From Viridibacillus sp050278625 (GTDB lineage: Bacteria > Bacillota > Bacilli > Bacillales_A > Planococcaceae), in NCBI RefSeq assembly GCF_050278625.1, contig NZ_JBNNTI010000006.1:1-64000 (forward strand): a stretch of DNA of 64,000 nt. The letters run 5' to 3'. A program made the position numbers and the translations under genes. Shown one piece after another: positions 1 to 5,255 of this stretch. The first letter of the stretch is position 1; every line of letters begins with the position of its first letter. The notes below the pieces were generated by a model, which saw only the letters and a list, made by a program, of their open reading frames with translations, did not search any database and was not told the DNA's origin.

Positions 1-49
1 TGGCGACATACGGAGCTGACGAATACTAATAGATCGAGGACTTAACCAA
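1..49 (+). rRNA. 23S rRNA, 3' end (partial)
   Basis: The first ~49 bases match the conserved 3' terminus of Bacillus-type 23S rRNA (GAGCTGACGAATACTAAT followed by GATCGAGGACTTAACC). The gene begins before the window. The exact 3' end is estimated. It is followed by 5S rRNA and a tRNA array, the usual order of rrn operons in Bacillaceae. Confidence 0.9.
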
Positions 50-129
50 ATTTTACTTAACAAACTTCAATGTAATTTATCCAGTTTTGAGAGAATAATA
101 AAAAACTTTTTTAAAATAGTAAAAAACAC

Positions 130-158
130 TTGCTAAAATTTTAAAAAGATGATATAAT
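130..158 (+). promoter_or_regulatory. Promoter-like site between 23S and 5S rRNA
   Basis: TTGCTA at 130-135 and TATAAT at 153-158 are separated by 17 bp, a sigma-A-like arrangement about 27 bp before the 5S gene. It could give extra transcription of 5S and the tRNA array independent of the main rrn promoters. This is inferred from sequence only; the spacer is AT-rich and could mimic a promoter by chance. Confidence 0.4.
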
Positions 159-185
159 TATTCTTGTCCTTAGGTAATACAATAG

Positions 186-301
186 TCTAGTGATGATGGC
201 AAAGAGGTCACACCTGTTCCCATGTCGAACACAGAAGTTAAGCTCTTTAGCGCCGATGGTAGTTGGGGGTCTCCCCCTGTGAGAGTAGGACGTTGCTAGG
301 C
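186..301 (+). rRNA. rrf: 5S ribosomal RNA
   Basis: Contains the conserved 5S core (GGTCACACCTGTTCCCATG, GAAGTTAAGCTCTTTAGCG) and the 3' segment CCCCCTGTGAGAGTAGGACG. The ends GTCTAGTGATG and CGTTGCTAGGC pair to form helix I. About 116 nt, the usual length. A second copy of only its 3' third occurs at 2225-2264. Confidence 0.95.
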
Positions 302-312
302 GATCATATTAT

Positions 313-387
313 TCCGAAGTAGCTCAGTGGTAGAGCATCCGGCTGTTAACCGGACGGTCGTAGGTTCGAGTCCTACCTTCGGAGCCA
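313..387 (+). tRNA. tRNA-Asn (GTT)
   Basis: Cloverleaf with acceptor TCCGAAG/CTTCGGA, anticodon loop CTGTTAA, T-loop GTTCGAGTC and encoded CCA. First tRNA after 5S. Confidence 0.95.
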
Positions 388-392
388 TTTTT

Positions 393-484
393 GGAGAGCT
401 GTCCGAGTGGCCGAAGGAGCACGATTGGAATTCGTGTAGGCGAGTAACCTTGTCTCAAGGGTTCAAATCCCTTGCTCTCCGCCA
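393..484 (+). tRNA. tRNA-Ser (GGA)
   Basis: Class II tRNA of about 92 nt with a long variable arm. Acceptor GGAGAGC/GCTCTCC, anticodon loop TTGGAAT, encoded CCA. Confidence 0.95.
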
Positions 485-506
485 TACAAATTCTTATTTA
501 TTATAT

Positions 507-581
507 GGCCCCTTGGTCAAGCGGTTAAGACACCGCCCTTTCACGGCGGTAACACGGGTTCGAATCCCGTAGGGGTCACCA
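507..581 (+). tRNA. tRNA-Glu (TTC)
   Basis: Anticodon loop CTTTCAC between CCGCC and GGCGG; T-arm ACGGGTTCGAATCCCGT; encoded CCA. Confidence 0.95.
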
Positions 582-596
582 TTTACAACATTACAC

Positions 597-672
597 GGAG
601 GATTAGCTCAGCTGGGAGAGCACCTGCCTTACAAGCAGGGGGTCGGCGGTTCGATCCCGTCATCCTCCACCA
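597..672 (+). tRNA. tRNA-Val (TAC)
   Basis: Acceptor GGAGGAT/ATCCTCC, anticodon loop CTTACAA, encoded CCA. Confidence 0.95.
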
Positions 673-694
673 TTTCAATTAATAATACCATTAT

Positions 695-771
<77 letters not shown>

Positions 772-774
772 AAT

Positions 775-851
775 GGTCCGGTAGTTCAGTTGGTTAGAAT
801 GCCTGCCTGTCACGCAGGAGGTCGCGGGTTCGAGTCCCGTCCGGACCGCCA
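775..851 (+). tRNA. tRNA-Asp (GTC)
   Basis: Acceptor GGTCCGG/CCGGACC, anticodon loop CTGTCAC, encoded CCA. Confidence 0.95.
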
Positions 852-880
852 TTTTTAAAAAAAGAATATTAAATTATTAT

Positions 881-956
881 GGGTCAGTAGCTCAGTTGGT
901 AGAGCATTAGATTGAAGCTCTAAGTGTCGGCGGTTCGATTCCGTCCTGACCCACCA
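881..956 (+). tRNA. tRNA-Phe (GAA)
   Basis: Acceptor GGGTCAG/CTGACCC, anticodon GAA in TTGAAGC, encoded CCA. Confidence 0.95.
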
Positions 957-963
957 TAATAAT

Positions 964-1039
<76 letters not shown>

Positions 1040-1048
1040 TGTTTTTCT

Positions 1049-1132
1049 GGAGGGGTAGCGAAGAGGCTAAACGCGGCGGACTGTAAATCCGCTCCTTCGG
1101 GTTCGGCGGTTCGAATCCGTCCCCCTCCACCA
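1049..1132 (+). tRNA. tRNA-Tyr (GTA)
   Basis: Class II tRNA, 84 nt, acceptor GGAGGGG/CCCCTCC, anticodon loop CTGTAAA, long variable arm, encoded CCA. Confidence 0.95.
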
Positions 1133-1144
1133 TTTTTTTATTTT

Positions 1145-1218
1145 AGGGGCATAGTTTAACGGTAGAATAGAGGTCTCCAAAACCTTTGATGTGGGTTCGA
1201 TTCCTACTGCCCCTGCCA
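1145..1218 (+). tRNA. tRNA-Trp (CCA)
   Basis: Acceptor AGGGGCA/TGCCCCT, anticodon CCA in TCTCCAAAA, encoded 3' CCA. Confidence 0.95.
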
Positions 1219-1231
1219 ATTTAATTATAAT

Positions 1232-1308
1232 GGCGGTTGTGGCGAAGTGGTTAACGCACCTGATTGTGGTTCAGGCATTCGTGGGTTCGATTCCCATCAG
1301 TCGCCCCA
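1232..1308 (+). tRNA. tRNA-His (GTG), copy 1
   Basis: Acceptor begins with the extra 5' G typical of tRNA-His; anticodon loop TTGTGGT; encoded CCA. The same sequence recurs 125 bp downstream. Confidence 0.95.
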
Positions 1309-1356
1309 TTTAATTTTTGACAATAAAATGATATTGAAATATAATGATAATATTAT

Positions 1357-1433
1357 GGCGGTTGTGGCGAAGTGGTTAACGCACCTGATTGTGGTTCAGG
1401 CATTCGTGGGTTCGATTCCCATCAGTCGCCCCA
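1357..1433 (+). tRNA. tRNA-His (GTG), copy 2
   Basis: Identical to the tRNA-His at 1232-1308. The 48-bp spacer between the copies is unrelated AT-rich sequence. A recent local duplication is the simplest explanation. Confidence 0.95.
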
Positions 1434-1439
1434 TATTAT

Positions 1440-1511
1440 TGGGGTATAGCCAAGCGGTAAGGCAACGGATTTTGATTCCGTCATGCCCTGGTTCGAATCC
1501 AGGTACCCCAG
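1440..1511 (+). tRNA. tRNA-Gln (TTG)
   Basis: Acceptor TGGGGTA/TACCCCA, anticodon TTG in TTTTGAT. The 3' CCA is not encoded (GTTAA follows the discriminator G), so it must be added after transcription. Confidence 0.93.
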
Positions 1512-1519
1512 TTAAATTT

Positions 1520-1594
1520 GCGGAAGTAGTTCAGTGGTAGAACACCACCTTGCCAAGGTGGGGGTCGCGAGTTCGAACCTCGTCTTCCGCTCCA
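1520..1594 (+). tRNA. tRNA-Gly (GCC)
   Basis: Acceptor GCGGAAG/CTTCCGC, anticodon loop TTGCCAA, encoded CCA. Confidence 0.95.
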
Positions 1595-1606
1595 TTTTTT
1601 ATTTAC

Positions 1607-1680
1607 GGCGGCATAGCCAAGTGGTAAGGCACAGGTCTGCAACACCTCTACCACCGGTTCAAATCCGGTTGCCGCCTCCA
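1607..1680 (+). tRNA. tRNA-Cys (GCA)
   Basis: Acceptor GGCGGCA/TGCCGCC, anticodon loop CTGCAAC, encoded CCA. Confidence 0.95.
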
Positions 1681-1722
1681 ATTATTTTTAAAATATCTAC
1701 ATATTGCATGTAATAATATTAT

Positions 1723-1804
1723 GCCGGTGTGGCGGAATTGGCAGACGCGCACGACTCAAAATCGTGTTCTTTCGAGAGTGTCGGTTCGACCCCGACCACC
1801 GGTA
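1723..1804 (+). tRNA. tRNA-Leu (CAA), probable island attachment gene
   Basis: Class II tRNA with acceptor GCCGGTG/CACCGGT, anticodon loop CTCAAAA (CAA) and a long variable arm. CCA is not encoded; TCA follows the discriminator A. Its last 53 nt (1754-1806) recur with four mismatches at 27982-28034. A tRNA 3' end is a classic target for tyrosine recombinases, and integrase scars follow, so I read this gene as one end of a genomic island. Confidence 0.93.
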
Positions 1805-1841
1805 TCATTAGGTTAATTTACGTTACGATTAAAAAGTTAAG

Positions 1842-1884
1842 AAAGCTCATAAACCTTGATATAACAGGGTTTGTGAGCTTTTTG
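1842..1884 (+). terminator. Rho-independent terminator after tRNA-Leu
   Basis: AAAGCTCATAAACC pairs with GGTTTGTGAGCTTT (14 bp, one G-U) around an 11-12 nt loop, followed by TTTGTATTTTTT. It would end the rrn-tRNA transcript now that the region downstream of tRNA-Leu is island DNA. Confidence 0.75.
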
Positions 1885-2024
1885 TATTTTTTGGGTTACG
1901 ATAGGAAACGATACGAATCGAAATTATTTTACACACTTTTTGCACACAGACAGGTTCATTTTACACAAGTTTTTACACAAGCTGCGATCTGGGAAAACGT
2001 GATTGATTAAGGGAAGCAAAATAA

Positions 2025-2062
2025 AAAAAGCCCATGTTTATTTTTCAAACATGAGCTTTTTT
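2025..2062 (-). terminator. Terminator behind integrase remnant
   Basis: AAAGCCCATGTTT and AAACATGAGCTTT form a stem with T/A tracts on both sides. It sits just after the stop of the minus-strand integrase remnant, where the terminator of the intact gene would be. It may work in both directions. Confidence 0.6.
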
Positions 2063-2104
2063 AATAAAATTTAATTTGGACATTGTGAGGCGTTAATTGT
2101 TCTT

Positions 2105-2224
2105 CTACTGATACATTTCTGTAAAAGTATCGATTGCCAATTGATCGTTTTCTTCAATGGTTTCTTTTAGAAGATGTGCATAAGTTCTCATTGTTGTTTC
2201 AATGTCTTCATGACCTAAGCGTCT
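2105..2224 (-). pseudogene. Tyrosine recombinase (integrase) C-terminal remnant 1
   Basis: Read on the minus strand, about 39 codons end in TAG and give RRLGHEDIETTMRTYAHL followed by a Gln/Glu/Asp-rich tail. LGH...TT..YAHL is the end of the catalytic domain of phage/ICE integrases; the Tyr of YAHL fits the nucleophile position. Everything upstream (core-binding domain, Arg, first His) is missing: the reading frame joins a 5S rRNA fragment at about 2225. The position beside tRNA-Leu is where an island integrase is expected. Confidence 0.8.
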
Positions 2225-2264
2225 ACTTGGGGCTTCCCCCTGTGAGAGTAGGACGTCGCTAGGC
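2225..2264 (+). rRNA. 5S rRNA 3' fragment (remnant)
   Basis: ACTTGGGGCTTCCCCCTG and GAGAGTAGGACGTCGCTAGG match the last ~40 nt of the 5S gene at 186-301 with a few substitutions. The rest of the gene is absent. The substitutions suggest it came from another rrn operon. Not expected to be functional. Confidence 0.85.
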
Positions 2265-2269
2265 AATAA

Positions 2270-2299
2270 AGCAGTCAGCTGTATGCTGGCTGTTTTTTT
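2270..2299 (+). terminator. Terminator after 5S fragment
   Basis: CAGTCAGC pairs with GCTGGCTG (one G-U) around TGTAT, followed by TTTTTTT. A typical rrn-operon terminator, carried along with the 5S fragment. Confidence 0.7.
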
Positions 2300-2502
2300 A
2301 TAAAGATGGTAACATCGGTGACGATTTAAAATATGGACTTAAAGGTTTTAAATCGTACCATTTTTCGAGTCCTTACCCTGAAATAAAAGGTGATGAGGAT
2401 ATGAGAGTAGTATACCCAGCTTATAAAAACGCAATTATTTTAGCGTTTGGACACAGATATATCCCGACTGATTTTTATAAACGCTTTAAATCACGAGTTT
2501 AA
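2299..2502 (+). pseudogene. Remnant ORF, unrecognised
   Basis: An open frame without a plausible start begins just after the rrn terminator and ends at TAA 2500-2502 (about 67 codons; includes GLKGFKSYHFSSPYPEIKGD and DMRVVYPAYKNAIILAFGHR). The compact mix of basic and aromatic residues and the late RVVYP...ILAFGHR strand recall small RelE-like toxins, but I cannot assign a family. It looks like the 3' part of a gene cut at the 5S fragment junction. Confidence 0.35.
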
Positions 2503-2579
2503 TATTCGTTCTAAAAGATTGCCTATTTAATAGACAATCTCTTTTTATTTGAAAAAGTACAATAATAGGAGAGATAAGG

Positions 2580-2729
2580 ATGTCAGAAAAAACAGGGCAA
2601 TTACTCCTTTTCGATTATGAAGAAACAGCTGATGTAATTATCGATGCTGCTGCACTAATTCTCTCTACTTTTATGTACACGAAAGTATATGTTTCTTTCT
2701 TATTAATAAACATAACTCTAAAAACGTAA
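2580..2729 (+). CDS. Small ORF, 49 aa, unrecognised
   Basis: ATG at 2580 follows AGGAGAGATAAGG, a good ribosome-binding site. The peptide starts MSEKTGQLLLFDYEETADVI and ends with a hydrophobic stretch (residues ~28-46) that could be one membrane segment. It lies in the scarred zone beside tRNA-Leu and could be the truncated 5' end of a larger gene. No function can be assigned. Confidence 0.35.
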   Translation: MSEKTGQLLLFDYEETADVIIDAAALILSTFMYTKVYVSFLLINITLKT

Positions 2730-2898
2730 ATTCATGTCCTCCTGGGACGTCGAAGGGTTCAGATAGAATAAGCTTGAACCCAAAGAAGATGCTTCAAATC
2801 TTTATTATATAAGGGTTTGGGGCATTTTTTTGTATTTTGAGGTAATCGTTAGAAAACCATTGAAAAAGGTGATTTTGATTAGGGTTTAACACAAGGTT

Positions 2899-3020
2899 TT
2901 ACCCAGAAACTAATTCCTCAATAATACGTGCGGTCTGTTCTGAATCATTCTCTCGTAGCTCTTTTAAAAGGTGTTGAAGTAGTAATGTCTATTATCGCAT
3001 GTCCTAATCGTTCTGACATA
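2899..3020 (-). pseudogene. Tyrosine recombinase C-terminal remnant 2, frameshifted
   Basis: On the minus strand one frame gives SERLGHAIIDI and, after a shift, the next gives LQHLLKELRENDSEQTARII ending in EELVSG and TAA. Together they resemble the SERLGHASI...TYSHLL...ENDxxxA tail of phage integrases. The frame break and missing N-terminus mark it as dead. It is a second, different integrase tail within 1 kb of tRNA-Leu. Confidence 0.65.
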
Positions 3021-3127
3021 TAACAATCATCGTTCAGCAGACAAATTAAAGCCGGAATCATGAAACGGTCTGCCTGTTCAAATCAGCTGAACTTCTAAAA
3101 CAAGTGCTGTCACAGGAAGTCTTGTTG

Positions 3128-3157
3128 ACAGTTAGGAAGGAAAATCCAACACCTAAA
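3128..3157 (+). promoter_or_regulatory. Candidate AgrA/LytTR binding direct repeat before the precursor genes
   Basis: ACAGTTAGG at 3128-3136 fits the LytTR-type consensus [TA][AC][CA]GTTN[AG][TG] at all nine positions. ACACCTAAA at 3149-3157, exactly 21 bp later, fits at six. Two 9-bp repeats separated by 12 bp are the known arrangement for AgrA. The site lies about 110 bp before the first precursor start, and an agrBDCA operon lies downstream. Inference; no clear -35/-10 pair could be fixed. Confidence 0.5.
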
Positions 3158-3269
3158 TCAGATACTTAGGACATTTAAGTATTGAGGAGCAGTTTGTATG
3201 AATGGAATGAAAAACTGTAGAAGTCTCGGGTTATGTTATGTATGAAGTAAAAATGAAAGGAGAAAAAAG

Positions 3270-3443
3270 ATGCCAAAAGAATTACGAGAAAAAGAACTGA
3301 ATGCAAATGAATTTGATTTAGAAGTAGAATTATTAGACTTGGATGAAGTATCAGCAATTCCAGAAACAACAGCTAGCAGTGGCTCAACAAGCTGTTCGGC
3401 ATCATCAACATGCGGCTCAACATCATGCTGCGGTTCATGTTAA
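3270..3443 (+). CDS. Thiopeptide-type RiPP precursor, copy 1 (57 aa)
   Basis: Ribosomal precursor of an azole-containing peptide. ATG 3270 follows AAAGGAGAAAAAAG. Residues ~1-34 are an acidic leader (FDLEVELLDLDEVSAIPETT), the form seen in thiazolylpeptide leaders. The C-terminal ~20 residues contain only Ser, Cys, Thr, Gly and Ala, with five Cys and a terminal CCGSC. Cys and Ser/Thr are the substrates for azoline formation and dehydration by the enzymes encoded from 4218 on. From the TTA-GA/CTATTA difference onward the leader differs from copies 2 and 3 only in the first ~13 residues (MPKELREKELNAN versus MMTKPMNAKEVNTK); the core is identical. Likely part of a high-copy precursor transcript. 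Confidence 0.85.
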   Translation: MPKELREKELNANEFDLEVELLDLDEVSAIPETTASSGSTSCSASSTCGSTSCCGSC

Positions 3444-3511
3444 TAATCGTCCTAAAGGCTTAGAGTCAGTTGTGTAAAACAACATAAACAAAATAATAAC
3501 TATTCTATAGG

Positions 3512-3607
3512 NNNNNNNNNNNNNNNNNNNNNNNNNNNNNNNNNNNNNNNNNNNNNNNNNNNNNNNNNNNNNNNNNNNNNNNNNNNNNNNNNNNNNNNNN
3601 NNNNNNN
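3512..3607. other. Assembly gap (96 N) inside the precursor repeat array
   Basis: Ninety-six undetermined bases. Left flank (3441-3511) is identical to the spacer after copy 2; right flank starts TAGGAGGAACAAATG, the end of that same spacer. So the two flanks already overlap in repeat content, which means the gap is a repeat-induced break and may hide one or more further 253-bp precursor units. Confidence 0.9.
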
Positions 3608-3619
3608 TAGGAGGAACAA

Positions 3620-3796
3620 ATGATGACAAAACCAATGAATGCTAAGGAAGTAAATACAAAAGAATTCGATTTAGAGGTAGAACTATTAGATTTGGATGAA
3701 GTATCAGCGATCCCAGAAACAACAGCTAGCAGTGGCTCAACAAGCTGTTCGGCATCATCAACATGCGGCTCAACATCATGCTGCGGTTCATGTTAA
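3620..3796 (+). CDS. Thiopeptide-type RiPP precursor, copy 2 (58 aa)
   Basis: Two in-frame ATGs (3620 and 3623) follow TAGGAGGAAC, a strong ribosome-binding site. Leader MMTKPMNAKEVNTK then FDLEVELLDLDEVSAIPETT, followed by the same Ser/Cys/Thr/Gly/Ala core as copy 1. Encoded protein is identical to copy 3. The unit, including its spacer, repeats with a 253-bp period. Identical precursor copies in tandem are known from the thiocillin cluster of Bacillus cereus (tclE-H). Confidence 0.87.
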   Translation: MMTKPMNAKEVNTKEFDLEVELLDLDEVSAIPETTASSGSTSCSASSTCGSTSCCGSC

Positions 3797-3872
3797 TAAT
3801 CGTCCTAAAGGCTTAGAGTCAGTTGTGTAAAACAACATAAACAAAATAATAACTATTCTATAGGAGGAACAA

Positions 3873-4049
3873 ATGATGACAAAACCAATGAATGCTAAGG
3901 AAGTAAATACAAAAGAATTCGATTTAGAGGTAGAACTATTAGATTTGGATGAAGTGTCAGCGATCCCAGAAACAACAGCTAGCAGTGGCTCAACAAGCTG
4001 TTCGGCATCATCAACATGCGGCTCAACATCATGCTGCGGTTCGTGTTAA
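3873..4049 (+). CDS. Thiopeptide-type RiPP precursor, copy 3 (58 aa)
   Basis: Identical in protein to copy 2, with silent differences only (for example GTG for GTA and TCG for TCA). Start ATG 3873 or 3876 behind TAGGAGGAAC. Last copy before the hairpin at 4067 and the enzyme operon. The core has a Ser-Cys-Cys near its end, which resembles the second Ser plus adjacent azoles of pyridine-forming thiopeptides, but the mature structure cannot be read from sequence alone. Confidence 0.87.
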   Translation: MMTKPMNAKEVNTKEFDLEVELLDLDEVSAIPETTASSGSTSCSASSTCGSTSCCGSC

Positions 4050-4066
4050 TTACTTGACTATTATCA

Positions 4067-4104
4067 TCAGGCGGTTGAAACAAAGAATTGTGACAACCGC
4101 CTGA
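4067..4104 (+). terminator. Hairpin between precursors and enzyme operon
   Basis: TCAGGCGGTTG (4067-4077) and CAACCGCCTGA (4094-4104) form a perfect 11-bp stem with a 16-nt loop. What follows, TTATACTAAATC, is not a strong T-run. A leaky terminator or RNA-stabilising hairpin here would keep precursor mRNA more abundant than the enzyme mRNA, a common arrangement in bacteriocin clusters. Role is inferred. Confidence 0.6.
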
Positions 4105-4217
4105 TTATACTAAATCAGAATAAGTTTTGGATGCTAAAGAAGAGTTTGAAAATAATTAATATTTTGGAGTAGATTATTGCTTTTTAGAAAATTACATAAG
4201 GATAAGGGTGTGTTGTT

Positions 4218-5255
4218 GTGTATCAAACCTGTATATATAACTATGACAGTACATTAGAACAATCATTGCTATCACTTATTGATGATCAGTGGAAAGGAAC
4301 TCAATATTTTGTTTCAAAGGGGTGGGAAGGGGGGCCACATATTCAGTTGATTACAAAAAATAAAATATTGCCTTCTGAATATACAGCTTTGGAAAAAAGA
4401 GTTGGCCTTCTTATTGAAGAAAAACCATTAGATAAATCGTACATTGAAAAAGTAAAGAAAAAATATAATCAAAGCTTCCAATTGATCTCAAACTTGGAAA
4501 GTAAGAAAAATGAACAAGTGATTCGAGAACATGGTGAAATAGACATCTATCCATATTCATTTCATTTTCATAATGAAAGAATAACAAGCTTATATGTGAA
4601 TGAACGATTCAAACATTACCAACTGCTACTGGATACAAGAAAATATCTAGAAATACAGAATGTAAGCGTTGAGGAGCTATTCCCACTTATTTTTTCAAGG
4701 GTTTCAGATATCTATCATGAAGAAAATAACAATAAAGGTTACCTTTCATTTGTCTCACATGTTCAAGGCTTCTTTGAGCTTTCAGCCAAGCAAAAGAAAC
4801 CTTTTACCGAAAAGTCATTTGAGACACTTTATTTAGAAAAACAATCAGGTTTTAAAGTAGCTGAGCATGCACATTCACAAATAATTAATAGATGGTTCAA
4901 GTACTTTTCAGAGTTTTATAGAAGTTGTTTAAGCCAGATGGATGAATTAATAGATGATCACTATAAAGCGGAATTGGCGCGTACTATTGAGGAATTGGAG
5001 AAAAATTTTGAAAATGATTTTCATAGGAACTTTGTTAGCTATTCAAAGACAAATAATTTTATGGAAAATCCCGAAGCAACGGCTTATAGATTTACTGTAA
5101 ATTTGCTGTATTTAATACTACCTTACTTTAATATAAGTGCTTTGAAGAAGCAAAAGTATATTTATATGGCATACAGAGTAGTGGAAAAAAATAAAGGAAT
5201 GACTTGGAGGGAGGAGTTAGATCTTGACTATAACAGTTACTCAAAATCCATTTAG
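4218..5255 (+). CDS. Thiopeptide-type LanB-C-like protein, candidate pyridine synthase
   Basis: 345 aa from GTG 4218. Residues ~27-50 (QYFVSKGWEGGPHIQLI) match the start of the thiopeptide-type biosynthesis domain, the fold shared by LanB elimination domains and by thiopeptide [4+2] cycloaddition enzymes (TclM, TbtD). Unlike the protein at 13496 it lacks the ERYGG motif of glutamate-eliminating enzymes. Since separate glutamylation (5224) and elimination (13496) proteins exist, this third family member is the best candidate for the enzyme that joins two dehydroalanines into a pyridine macrocycle. Its end overlaps the next gene by 32 nt, so the two are translationally coupled. The assignment rests on motif and context; it could instead be an accessory domain without cyclase activity. 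Confidence 0.62.
   Translation: MYQTCIYNYDSTLEQSLLSLIDDQWKGTQYFVSKGWEGGPHIQLITKNKILPSEYTALEKRVGLLIEEKPLDKSYIEKVKKKYNQSFQLISNLESKKNEQVIREHGEIDIYPYSFHFHNERITSLYVNERFKHYQLLLDTRKYLEIQNVSVEELFPLIFSRVSDIYHEENNNKGYLSFVSHVQGFFELSAKQKKPFTEKSFETLYLEKQSGFKVAEHAHSQIINRWFKYFSEFYRSCLSQMDELIDDHYKAELARTIEELEKNFENDFHRNFVSYSKTNNFMENPEATAYRFTVNLLYLILPYFNISALKKQKYIYMAYRVVEKNKGMTWREELDLDYNSYSKSI

Larger units (their letters stand above)
3444..4049 (+). repeat. Tandem 253-bp precursor repeat
   Basis: The precursor start positions at 3620 and 3873 are 253 bp apart. Coding part and 76-bp spacer (TAATAATCGTCC to CTATAGGAGGAAC) are near-identical. The same spacer follows copy 1 up to the gap. Near-identity at silent positions indicates recent duplication or gene conversion. 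Confidence 0.9.

Noticed and set aside
327..572. Open frames across the tRNA array
   Set aside because: They read through tRNA genes; cloverleaf structure explains the sequence and no ribosome-binding sites support them.
1729..2010. 93-aa frame starting in tRNA-Leu
   Set aside because: Begins inside the tRNA and runs through its terminator; not a plausible gene.
3175..3369. Minus-strand frame over the first precursor
   Set aside because: Antisense shadow of the acidic leader codons; hydrophobic only because GAA/GAT read backwards as TTC/ATC.
3444..4049. CRISPR-like array from the tandem repeats
   Set aside because: Units are 253 bp with coding cores, no short repeat-spacer pattern and no cas genes.
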